34,785 nt of DNA, taken from assembly GCA_947571775.1 (NCBI GenBank), contig CANOZK010000022.1, positions 1 through 34,785 of the forward strand, read 5' to 3'. This stretch comes from an uncultured Lachnospiraceae bacterium. Lineage in GTDB: Bacteria > Bacillota > Clostridia > Lachnospirales > Lachnospiraceae. Within the stretch, counting starts at the first letter, position 1. Each line of letters starts with the position of its first letter. Below are positions 14,619-22,374 of this stretch, one piece after another. A model generated the notes under the pieces. It had not been told where the DNA came from, did not search any database, and worked only from the letters and a program-made list of their open reading frames with translations. A program made the position numbers and the translations under genes.

Positions 14619-15963
14619 TCTTCTCAAAACCCATAAAATGGGAGGCTTTCACCAACATGGAGCCTCCCTGTTTTGCCAAATCCGGCAACATCCCCATCAG
14701 CTCTTCTAAGCGTTCCAGATGCAGCACTTCCAATTCTGGTTTCTCCTGCCGCGCTGCCTCCGCCATATACTGGGATAACCTCCCAACGCAAATACACAGA
14801 TCCACACCGGCAGAAGCAGCAAAGGCTCCCACTTCCTGATGCAGACGTATTTCATCAGCCCCCAGCTCGCCCATATCTCCCAGGATTGCTACGGTTCTTC
14901 CCTGGGTATGCTTTAGCACATCCAAAGAGGCTTTCATGGAAACCGGATTTGCGTTGTAACAGTCGTCGATCACCGTCAGTGCGCCGGATTGTACCATATG
15001 CATCCGGCCACTGATGGCTTCCAGACCCTCGATACCTTTTCGGATCTCCTCTGCGGATAGACCATAGCATTTGCCCACAGCAGCAGCAGCCAGGGCATTG
15101 GATACCATATGCTCACCTGGTATGGGAATCCGCACCGAAAACGCTTCCCCTTCCAGATGAATTCGGCACTGTGTCCCGGCCAACCCATGATTTTCCACTT
15201 CATCCGCCCAGACTTCAGACTGAGTATCCATGCCAAAAAACAAAGGCTTTTCGCCGTTTACCTCACAGACTGCCGCCAGCTTGTCGTCATCGCCGTTGAG
15301 TACTGCCCGCCCGTCCGGTTTCAGAAACTGGAAAATCTCGGTCTTTGCCCGAAATACGCCGTCCCTGTCGCCCAGGTATTCCAGATGACAGGGGCCGATA
15401 TTGGTAATCACACAGGTATCTGGTTTTGCAATCTTGGCAAGCCTGGTCATCTCTCCGAATTGATTAATTCCCATCTCTAACACCGCCAGCTCATGTTCCG
15501 GGCGAAGACGGAAAATCGTCAAGGGCAGGCCTAACTCGTTGTTAAAATTTCCTTTTGTTTTTAACACATGGTACTTTTGAGACAACACAGCCGCGATAAC
15601 CTCTTTTGTGCTCGTTTTTCCCACACTCCCGGTAATCCCCACCACAGGAATATTAAGCCCCTCCAGATAAAATTCCGCAATGTTTTTCACTGCCTGAAGG
15701 GAAGAATCCACCCGTATATACGGATAGGGGCGCGGCCCCAGATCCCGCTCCGAGACGACAGCCATAGCTCCTTTTGCAATCACATCCTCAATAAACGTAT
15801 GTCCGTCCACACGCTCGCCGGGGATCGCCACAAACAGCGCGCCCGGCTGCACCTGACGGCTGTCTGTGACAATGCTTTCCACTTCCCGGCTGGACAAATC
15901 CGGGCTGCCGCAGTAAGTACCCTGGCAGACTTTTGCAATATTTTCCAGAGTCAAATTTTTCAT
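14584..15963 (-). CDS. murF: UDP-N-acetylmuramoyl-tripeptide--D-alanyl-D-alanine ligase MurF
   Basis: A 459-residue cytoplasmic Mur ligase that joins D-Ala-D-Ala to the UDP-MurNAc tripeptide with ATP, the last cytoplasmic step of peptide-stem assembly. TDSRQVQPGALFVAIPGE is the MurF N-terminal signature, TGSVGKTST (111-119) is the ATP loop, and DDCYNANPVSMKASL the central-domain motif. VKASHFMGFEKI near the C-terminus matches clostridial MurF. GGGGAGG stands 5 nt before the ATG, which is 13 bp after the ddl stop. It is the last gene of the aspartate aminotransferase-ldt-ddl-murF operon. Confidence 0.96.
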   Translation of the reverse strand: MKNLTLENIAKVCQGTYCGSPDLSSREVESIVTDSRQVQPGALFVAIPGERVDGHTFIEDVIAKGAMAVVSERDLGPRPYPYIRVDSSLQAVKNIAEFYLEGLNIPVVGITGSVGKTSTKEVIAAVLSQKYHVLKTKGNFNNELGLPLTIFRLRPEHELAVLEMGINQFGEMTRLAKIAKPDTCVITNIGPCHLEYLGDRDGVFRAKTEIFQFLKPDGRAVLNGDDDKLAAVCEVNGEKPLFFGMDTQSEVWADEVENHGLAGTQCRIHLEGEAFSVRIPIPGEHMVSNALAAAAVGKCYGLSAEEIRKGIEGLEAISGRMHMVQSGALTVIDDCYNANPVSMKASLDVLKHTQGRTVAILGDMGELGADEIRLHQEVGAFAASAGVDLCICVGRLSQYMAEAARQEKPELEVLHLERLEELMGMLPDLAKQGGSMLVKASHFMGFEKIIAFFENTRPR

Positions 15964-15976
15964 GCATACCTCCCCG

Positions 15977-17020
15977 CTATTGCATATTTTCGTATTTCTT
16001 CATGGAAACCTGAATCAATCTTTCACACAATTCTGGGAAATCCATGCCTATGACAGCCGCTTCCTGCGGCAGCAGACTGGTGGGCGTCATGCCCGGCAGA
16101 GTATTGGCCTCCAGACAATAGATTTGTCCGTCTTCCCGCATCATAAAGTCCAGGCGGCTGTAAGCTTCCAGTGCCAGCAGCCGGTGTCCCCGTCTAGCAT
16201 ATTCCTGCATCTCCTCCGCTTTCTCGGCCGGCAAATCCGCCGGACAAGTCTCCACGGTCAAGCCTGGCTCATATTTATTCTTATAATCGTAAAAGCCTTT
16301 CAACGGCGCAATCTCTATCACAGGCAGCGCTTCCCCGTCGATCACGCCGACTGAAAATTCTCTGCCCTGAATATAATCCTCCACTACAACCTGGTCTTCC
16401 CAGTCAAAGGCTTCTCTCAAAGCCTTTTCATAAGCCTGTGGATCTCTGGCGATGGACACGCCGACACTGGAACCGCCGCAGCAGGGTTTTACCACCACCG
16501 GAAAATCTAGGCCGTAGTCCTTTAGACTGCCAGACGATTCTTCCCGCCAAAGGATAACGCCTTTGGGCATGGGGATTTTGCCGGAAGCAAAAATCTGCTT
16601 GGTGATCCCTTTGTCCATGGCCATTCCGCTCCCCAGCGCTCCGGTTCCCGTATAGCGGATTCCAAACAGGTCAAAGACGGCCTGTATTTTCCCGTCTTCG
16701 CCGTTGGCGCCATGAAGGGCCAGAAAGACCATATCTGCTTTTTTGCAAATATCTAATACATGGGGACCAAAAAATTCTCTGCGGCTTTTGCTTAAACCGC
16801 CGATCTTATCATTCCAGCTTTCAATGTAGGAAACTGCTTCTTCCAGACAGTAATCCCCCAAAAAAGGATCTTCCTCACCGAATTTTTCCCAGCCGACAAA
16901 CACATCTGCCAGCACGGCCAGATGTCCTTTTTCCCTCAATGCTTCACATACTTTGGTGCCGGTGACAATAGATACCGCACGCTCCGAGCTGGTTCCTCCT
17001 GCCAGTACCACGATTTTCAT
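15977..17020 (-). CDS. ddl: D-alanine--D-alanine ligase
   Basis: A 347-residue ATP-grasp ligase forming D-Ala-D-Ala from two D-alanines and ATP. LAGGTSSERAVSIVTG is the N-terminal ligase motif, GTGALGSGMAMDKGITKQ the substrate loop, GGSSVGVS the ATP loop, and EANTLPGMTPTSLLPQ the C-terminal signature. GGAGGAGG precedes the ATG. Its product is the substrate of MurF, encoded 13 bp downstream, and it lies 26 bp after the L,D-transpeptidase gene. No vancomycin-type D-Lac ligase signature was noted. Confidence 0.95.
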   Translation of the reverse strand: MKIVVLAGGTSSERAVSIVTGTKVCEALREKGHLAVLADVFVGWEKFGEEDPFLGDYCLEEAVSYIESWNDKIGGLSKSRREFFGPHVLDICKKADMVFLALHGANGEDGKIQAVFDLFGIRYTGTGALGSGMAMDKGITKQIFASGKIPMPKGVILWREESSGSLKDYGLDFPVVVKPCCGGSSVGVSIARDPQAYEKALREAFDWEDQVVVEDYIQGREFSVGVIDGEALPVIEIAPLKGFYDYKNKYEPGLTVETCPADLPAEKAEEMQEYARRGHRLLALEAYSRLDFMMREDGQIYCLEANTLPGMTPTSLLPQEAAVIGMDFPELCERLIQVSMKKYENMQ

Positions 17021-17046
17021 TCCTGCTCCTCCTCCCGCTCCCTTCT

Positions 17047-18417
17047 TTACTCGTAAACGATAATGGGCACTCCGATTTCAATATTGTTATAAATTTTCTC
17101 CGCCATATCATAAGGGGTATTTACACAGCCGTGGGAACCGCTGGTTTTATAGATCTCCCCGCCAAATTCTGACCGCCAGGAAGCGTCGTGTATTCCCACA
17201 TCCTTGTTAAACGGCATCCAAAATGTCACTGGAGACGCATAATCCTCACCTTTGAGCACAGCAGGAGATTTCTTGTTGTCCAAGGCGTAGACCCCTGTGG
17301 GCGTCGCGTGCTTATTACTCGGCGTCCCGGTCACCACCGGCGTATCCACAATCAATGTACCATTTAGATAAAAACACATCCGCTGATGCGTCAGATCGAC
17401 CTCCACATAGGTGTCGCCGATATCGTTCTCCTCCCGGTTATAACCCCGGTACAAATATTCTGGCTCCCGGATAACCTCCTCACCGGCCTCGATGTTCGCC
17501 TTTAGGGCTTCTACTTCTTTTTCCTCATAAATTACCCAGCCGTAATCCCCGCCTTTTACCTTAATTTCCTTGCCTTCTACCGTCCGAAAATCCCGCTCAC
17601 TGCCATAAGTATCGTATTTCACAGCCAGTTGATGAACATATTCCTTTAACTGGGCTTCATCCAGTTGATAATTGCCTTCCTCGTCCTGTATCAGCCACTG
17701 TCTCAGAAGCTCAGAATCCACCACTTCATTGCGATCCTCAAAATCATATGTAATCTTGGTGGTAGCCATGCGGTTTAACTGCTCTTGTTGTTTGACGAGT
17801 GTTTCATCATCCCGGTATACCTGGGGCATGATATAACATTCTTTCTTTACCAAATCCACTTCCGTCTGGCCGTTTTCCACCGCCTTTTTTACCTGGGCCA
17901 AAACCTTTTCCGGATCCAGGGTATTTCCTTCTACTTCCGGTATGATTTCATACCCTGTTTCCGTCTTTTCAATATATGCATCTTCCGGAGCCTGCATTTC
18001 CTGAAAACACTCCAGATTGTTTACGGTTTCTTCCAGCTTCTTCTTATCATAGGTAGTCATAGCTTCCGCAACATATGCCTTTTTGTTGCTCAGGGACAAG
18101 ATCCAGGTCCACGGCTTCTGATTGGCAAGCAGGTTCTTGATATCATCGCCTTCCTCATATTCTATGGCAAATTGTTCCGCCACGATTTTTTCCTGATCCC
18201 CGCCAATCTCGTTGAGCACCAGAGTATATGTGGCAATCTCATCTGCTATATTTTCCTGCACACGCTCCACAGTCTGATAAGACACATCCAGGCCGTTAAT
18301 GGTGGAGGCAGGAAGAAAATGGCTGGAGAAGAAATAAACACCTGCCCCGTAAATTCCCGCTGCCGCCAATACAAAAAACAGAATCATACCAATTACAATT
18401 TTCTTCCCTGTCCCCAT
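17047..18417 (-). CDS. L,D-transpeptidase (YkuD) with PG-binding-4 domains
   Basis: A 456-residue membrane-anchored protein. A single TM helix (about residues 5-28) is followed by an extracytoplasmic region resembling PG_binding_4 repeats and a C-terminal YkuD domain. The catalytic motif is complete: GIHD upstream and SHGCVN with nucleophile Cys431. YkuD enzymes form 3-3 (meso-DAP) cross-links in peptidoglycan, independent of most beta-lactam targets, and are prominent in Clostridia. Placement before ddl and murF links it to wall synthesis. GGGAG lies upstream of the ATG, which is 23 bp after the aminotransferase stop. Confidence 0.93.
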   Translation of the reverse strand: MGTGKKIVIGMILFFVLAAAGIYGAGVYFFSSHFLPASTINGLDVSYQTVERVQENIADEIATYTLVLNEIGGDQEKIVAEQFAIEYEEGDDIKNLLANQKPWTWILSLSNKKAYVAEAMTTYDKKKLEETVNNLECFQEMQAPEDAYIEKTETGYEIIPEVEGNTLDPEKVLAQVKKAVENGQTEVDLVKKECYIMPQVYRDDETLVKQQEQLNRMATTKITYDFEDRNEVVDSELLRQWLIQDEEGNYQLDEAQLKEYVHQLAVKYDTYGSERDFRTVEGKEIKVKGGDYGWVIYEEKEVEALKANIEAGEEVIREPEYLYRGYNREENDIGDTYVEVDLTHQRMCFYLNGTLIVDTPVVTGTPSNKHATPTGVYALDNKKSPAVLKGEDYASPVTFWMPFNKDVGIHDASWRSEFGGEIYKTSGSHGCVNTPYDMAEKIYNNIEIGVPIIVYE

Positions 18418-18440
18418 GTATTTTCACTCCCAACTGTTTT

Positions 18441-19736
18441 TCATTTGCTTTTCAATATTTTATCGATGCTGACCAATTTTACACAGAGCACAAACGCTTC
18501 CCCTGCCAGCTTCAGTTCATCCAAGGAAGGATAAGTCGGCGCAATCCGAATATTGCTGTCCTTTGGATCCTTTCCATAAGGGAAAGATGCGCCTGCCGGG
18601 GTCAGCGTCAGTCCGCTTTCCTTGGCCTTTGCTACAATTGCCTTTGCACAGCCCTCCAAAGCTTCAAAAGATATAAAATATCCGCCTCTGGGATATTCCC
18701 AGCTTCCGATTTCCAGTCCGCTCAGCTCCCGCTCCAGCACTTCCCAGACGATTTTGAATTTGATCAGCGTCAGCTCGCCCTGCTTGTTCATCTGCTCCCG
18801 GACGCCGTCCATGTCTTTGAGAAAACGCGCATGGCGAAGCTGGTTGATCTTGTCATGTCCGATGGTCTGAACGCTCAGATGCCTTAAAATTTCTTTCCGG
18901 TTCCCCTCGGATGCCGCCATCATGGAAATACCAGAGCCTGGGAACGTCACCTTCGAGGTCGAAACAAATTCATAAACCATATCTGGTTTTCCAGTTTCCT
19001 CGCACAGAGCCAAAATATCTGGAAGCTGATCCTGTCTTTTTGGCTCTGGATATAAATGATGCACCGCATACGCATTATCCCAGAAAATACGGAAATCTTT
19101 GGCTTTCGGCTCCAAATTGGCAAATCGTCTCACCGTCTCTGGGGAGTAGGTATAGCCCTGGGGATTGGAATATTTCGGCACACACCAGATGCCCTTTACC
19201 GCCTCATCCTCTCTCACCAGCTTTTCTACGGTATCCATATCCGGCCCATCTTTCGTCATTTCCACCGGAATCATTTCAATCCCAAAATATTCTGTGATGC
19301 TGAAGTGACGGTCATAACCTGGTACTGGACACAAGAATTTTACCGGATTATCCAGCTTGCTCCAAGGAGTGCTTCCCATCACGCCGTGTGTCATAGAGCG
19401 GGATATCGTATCAAACATAACATTTAAGCTGGCGTTTCCAAATACTATCGCTTTTTCTGGAGACGTGTCTGCCATCTGGGCCAGCAGCCTTTTTGCTTCC
19501 GGCAGACCATCTACCTGCCCGTAATTCCTGGTGTCTATCCCTGCCTCATTGTTCATATCCGAGCTGCTGTTTACAACATCCAGCATTTCCATAGATAACG
19601 CCAGTTGATCCTCCCCCGGTTTCCCTCTGGACATATCCAGTTGCATCCCCTGGCTTTTGATATTCTCCAGCTTGGCTTCCAGTTCCTTTTTCAAAACCAA
19701 CAGTTCTTCTTTTTTCATATGCTGATACGCTTTCAT
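18441..19736 (-). CDS. Aspartate aminotransferase, subgroup 1c (AspT-like)
   Basis: A 431-residue PLP enzyme of the Asp_aminotransf (PF12897) type known from Corynebacterium AspT. MQLDMSRGKPGEDQL, NYGQVDGLPEAKRLLAQM, CVPKYSNPQGYTYS, FWDNAYAVHHLY and the PLP-lysine region STSKVTFPGSGIS are visible. It interconverts aspartate and oxaloacetate with glutamate/2-oxoglutarate. Aspartate feeds the lysine/DAP branch, which suits its place ahead of wall genes. An upstream in-frame ATG (19775) exists, but AGAGGAGG sits 7 nt before the ATG at 19736. It is first gene of the operon behind a strong promoter. Confidence 0.92.
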   Translation of the reverse strand: MKAYQHMKKEELLVLKKELEAKLENIKSQGMQLDMSRGKPGEDQLALSMEMLDVVNSSSDMNNEAGIDTRNYGQVDGLPEAKRLLAQMADTSPEKAIVFGNASLNVMFDTISRSMTHGVMGSTPWSKLDNPVKFLCPVPGYDRHFSITEYFGIEMIPVEMTKDGPDMDTVEKLVREDEAVKGIWCVPKYSNPQGYTYSPETVRRFANLEPKAKDFRIFWDNAYAVHHLYPEPKRQDQLPDILALCEETGKPDMVYEFVSTSKVTFPGSGISMMAASEGNRKEILRHLSVQTIGHDKINQLRHARFLKDMDGVREQMNKQGELTLIKFKIVWEVLERELSGLEIGSWEYPRGGYFISFEALEGCAKAIVAKAKESGLTLTPAGASFPYGKDPKDSNIRIAPTYPSLDELKLAGEAFVLCVKLVSIDKILKSK

Positions 19737-19786
19737 GATAACCTCCTCTATGTGTGCACTTACTTTTATCGACAACGAATCATTTC

Positions 19787-19816
19787 ATTTTAGTATGCCT
19801 TTTTATGCCTTGTCAA
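19787..19816 (-). promoter_or_regulatory. Predicted sigma-A promoter of the aminotransferase-ldt-ddl-murF operon
   Basis: On the minus strand TTGACA (19811-19816), 18-bp spacer, TAAAAT (19787-19792). The spacer holds two direct GGCATA copies, which could be a binding site or chance. Confidence 0.7.
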
Positions 19817-19835
19817 GCATTAGTTTGTGCAAGGA

Positions 19836-19865
19836 TTGCAAACAATCATGTCTGTATGGTATAAT
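19836..19865 (+). promoter_or_regulatory. Predicted sigma-A promoter of the rRNA methyltransferase-like gene
   Basis: TTGCAA (19836-19841), 18-bp spacer, TATAAT (19860-19865) with a TGG extended -10. It is divergent from the aminotransferase promoter; the two -35 boxes are only 19 bp apart. Confidence 0.7.
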
Positions 19866-19903
19866 AAAGCAGCATCGCTTGTGCAGAAAGGAAAATTTGA
19901 GAC

Positions 19904-20761
19904 ATGTGGACTGCGAAAAACTGGAAAGATTACCAAATATTAGATACATCCTCCGGCGAAAGACTGGAAAAATGGGGAAAATACATCCTAATCCGTCCGG
20001 ACCCGCAAGTAATCTGGAATACCCCCCGAACGATAAAAGAATGGCGGCAAAAGAACGGTCATTACCACAGAAGCAGCAAAGGGGGCGGGCAATGGGAATT
20101 TTTTGATCTGCCCAAACAATGGTCAATCCAATATAAGAGCCTAACCTTTCATCTAAAGCCGTTTCATTTCAAGCATACCGGTCTTTTTCCGGAACAGGCC
20201 GTCAACTGGGACTGGATTACCGAAAAAATTCAGGGAGCCGCACGGGAAGTCAAAGTGCTGAACCTGTTCGCTTATACCGGAGGAGCCACCCTGGCCGCCG
20301 CCGCCGCCAAAGCTTCCGTCACCCATGTGGACGCCTCCAAAGGTATGGTCGGCTGGGCAAAAGAAAACGCCGTCTCCTCTGGGCTGGAGCGAGCTCCAAT
20401 CCGCTGGTTAGTGGATGACTGCCTAAAATTCGTGGAGCGGGAGATTCGTCGGGGCAATCACTACGACGCCATTATTATGGACCCGCCGTCCTATGGGCGC
20501 GGGCCAAAAGGGGAAATCTGGAAGCTGGAAGACTGCATTTATCCGCTGATCCAACAGTGCGCCCGCCTGCTTAACAGCCATCCCCTGTTCTTTTTGATTA
20601 ACTCCTACACCACCGGGCTGGCCCCTTCCGTCCTTACTTATATGCTTTCCACCGCACTGAAAGAATTCGGCGGAACCGTAAATTCCCAGGAAATCGGACT
20701 GCCCGTATCTTCCACCGGACTGATTCTTCCCTGCGGAGCTTCTGGACGCTGGGAAGCCTAG
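19904..20761 (+). CDS. Class I SAM-dependent methyltransferase, RlmI-like
   Basis: A 285-residue methyltransferase of the SAM-dependent rRNA C5-methylcytosine type (PF10672). VLNLFAYTGGATLAAA is the SAM-binding motif I, HVDASKGMVGWAKENA motif II, WLVDDCLKFV motif III and IIMDPPSYGRGPKGE the catalytic DPPSY motif IV. The N-terminal PUA domain of full RlmI is missing, which is usual for this shorter subgroup. The likely substrate is 23S rRNA, by family. AGAAAGGAAAA precedes the ATG, and the gene stands alone behind its own promoter. Confidence 0.87.
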   Translation: MWTAKNWKDYQILDTSSGERLEKWGKYILIRPDPQVIWNTPRTIKEWRQKNGHYHRSSKGGGQWEFFDLPKQWSIQYKSLTFHLKPFHFKHTGLFPEQAVNWDWITEKIQGAAREVKVLNLFAYTGGATLAAAAAKASVTHVDASKGMVGWAKENAVSSGLERAPIRWLVDDCLKFVEREIRRGNHYDAIIMDPPSYGRGPKGEIWKLEDCIYPLIQQCARLLNSHPLFFLINSYTTGLAPSVLTYMLSTALKEFGGTVNSQEIGLPVSSTGLILPCGASGRWEA

Positions 20762-20767
20762 ACCTTT

Positions 20768-20790
20768 CTCCCCTCTGCAACAGAGGGGAG
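20768..20790. terminator. Hairpin between two convergent genes
   Basis: CTCCCCTCTG and CAGAGGGGAG form a perfect 10-bp stem with a CAA loop between the ends of the methyltransferase gene and the COG2426 gene. It has no T tract on either side, so termination is likely from its position but not proven. Confidence 0.45.
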
Positions 20791-20795
20791 GAGAA

Positions 20796-21296
20796 TCAGC
20801 CTACTACATTTCCTACGATTACATAAGAGAATATGTACATAATAATAGTTGCCATGGCAATTCCAACCAAAATTGCAACAGATGACTTTTTAATCTCAAT
20901 CCCCAAAAGAGAGGCAATCAGCGCTCCCGTCCATGCTCCCGTCCCAGGCAGCGGAATCCCCACAAAAGCCACCAGCCCCCAGAATTCATATTTGCGTATC
21001 TGGTCGCTTTTTCCCATGGCTTTTTCCTCCAGCTTTACGATAAGCGGGCGAAAGAGCTTTACATTTTTTAACCATTTGAAGATCTGCTGGATAAACAGCA
21101 GGATAAACGGTATGGGGATAATATTTCCAACCACGCAGACCGGAATCGCCTCCAAGGGCGGGACTTTTAGCAGGCTCGCCGCCAGCAGCCCTCCGCGCAG
21201 CTCCAGAATCGGCAGCATCGAAATCAAAAATACTACCATATGCTCGGAAATATAAGGGGAAAGATTTGTTGTAAACCATTGTACCAGTGATTCCAT
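20796..21296 (-). CDS. COG2426 small multidrug export-like membrane protein
   Basis: A 166-residue protein with four to five TM segments of the Sm_multidrug_ex family (PF06695). ISMLPILELRGGLLAAS and FVGIPLPGTGAWTGALIASLLGI are the two half-motifs, each with a Pro/Gly-rich re-entrant-like segment resembling DedA proteins. Despite the family name, export of drugs is weakly supported; a lipid or ion role is as likely. AGGAGG precedes the ATG. It starts 19 bp after hisC and is the last gene of that operon. Confidence 0.88.
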   Translation of the reverse strand: MESLVQWFTTNLSPYISEHMVVFLISMLPILELRGGLLAASLLKVPPLEAIPVCVVGNIIPIPFILLFIQQIFKWLKNVKLFRPLIVKLEEKAMGKSDQIRKYEFWGLVAFVGIPLPGTGAWTGALIASLLGIEIKKSSVAILVGIAMATIIMYIFSYVIVGNVVG

Positions 21297-21315
21297 AAAG
21301 CCTCCTAAAAATCTG

Positions 21316-22374
21316 TCAGGGACGTAGATACTTTTTTAAAAAACGGATCAGAACTTCCATCTCCTCCCGCGTGCCCACGGTAATGCGCAGATAATCCCGA
21401 ATCCGCTCCTGCTGAAAATGCCTTACATAGATATCCGCTTTGCGCAGCGCGTCGTATAGCTCCTCTGCGGCGCAAGTTTCGTGCCTGGCAAAGATAAAAT
21501 TCGCCTTGGAATCGTGAAAGGTAAATCCAAGCGCCAAAAGTTCCTTTTTCGCCCATTCCCTGGTATCTACAATTTTACGCAGTGTTCCCTGAAAATATTC
21601 CTCATCCTCCATGGCCGCTGCGCCCAGATAAATGGACGGCTGGTTCATGGTATAAGAATTGAACGAAAATTTTACATCGTTTAAGTATCGGATCAATGCG
21701 GGACTTCCTATGGCATATCCAATCCGAAGCCCTGCCAGTGAGCGGGATTTGGAAAAAGTCCGCACGAGCAAAAGATTCTCATACTCTTTTATCAGCGGCA
21801 GAGCAGAATCGGCCCCAAAGTCCACATACGCCTCATCTACGATCACAACCACATCCTGATTATGCTCCAGAATCTCCCGTACCGCCTCCAATTCCATGGC
21901 GATACCGGTCGGAGCGTTGGGATTCGGGAAAATCACCCCGCCGTTGTCCCGGAAATAATCCCCAGGAACGATGGTAAAATCTTCGGCAAGCGGCGGCCTC
22001 TCATAAGGAATCTGAAACAGCTCCGCCCATACGTCATAAAACGAATAAGTGATATCCGGGAATAACACAGGCTTGGACGACTGGAAAAATGTCAGAAAAG
22101 ACATAGCCAAAACATCGTCCGATCCGACTCCCACAAACACCTGCTCTGGAAGCAGTCCATGATATGCCGCAAGAGCATCCACCAGGGTTTTTGCCGCCGG
22201 ATCTGGATAGAGCCGCAGACTGCCGCCCTGCATTTCCTTTAATTTCTGCATAAATTTTTGGGAAGGGGGATAAGGGTTTTCATTGGTGTTTAATTTGATT
22301 ATCCCGTCTCTTTGCGGCTGCTCTCCCGGCGTATAAGGGGTTACTTTTCTGATATTCTTTTCCCAAGACCTCAT
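21316..22374 (-). CDS. hisC: Histidinol-phosphate aminotransferase
   Basis: A 352-residue PLP aminotransferase that makes histidinol phosphate from imidazole acetol phosphate and glutamate. LNTNENPYPPS near the N-terminus, NPNAPTG (151-157), DEAYVDF (180-186), PLP-binding Lys209 in RTFSKSRSLAGLRIGY, and the C-terminal YLRITVGTREE are all diagnostic. No other his genes are present, so it may belong to a scattered pathway or act on aromatic keto acids. Its ATG overlaps the stop codon of the FtsA-like gene by 4 bp, which suggests coupled translation. Confidence 0.92.
   Translation of the reverse strand: MRSWEKNIRKVTPYTPGEQPQRDGIIKLNTNENPYPPSQKFMQKLKEMQGGSLRLYPDPAAKTLVDALAAYHGLLPEQVFVGVGSDDVLAMSFLTFFQSSKPVLFPDITYSFYDVWAELFQIPYERPPLAEDFTIVPGDYFRDNGGVIFPNPNAPTGIAMELEAVREILEHNQDVVVIVDEAYVDFGADSALPLIKEYENLLLVRTFSKSRSLAGLRIGYAIGSPALIRYLNDVKFSFNSYTMNQPSIYLGAAAMEDEEYFQGTLRKIVDTREWAKKELLALGFTFHDSKANFIFARHETCAAEELYDALRKADIYVRHFQQERIRDYLRITVGTREEMEVLIRFLKKYLRP

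Noticed and set aside
20796..21296. Proven multidrug exporter
   Set aside because: The family name rests on weak evidence; sequence shows only a DedA-like small membrane protein.
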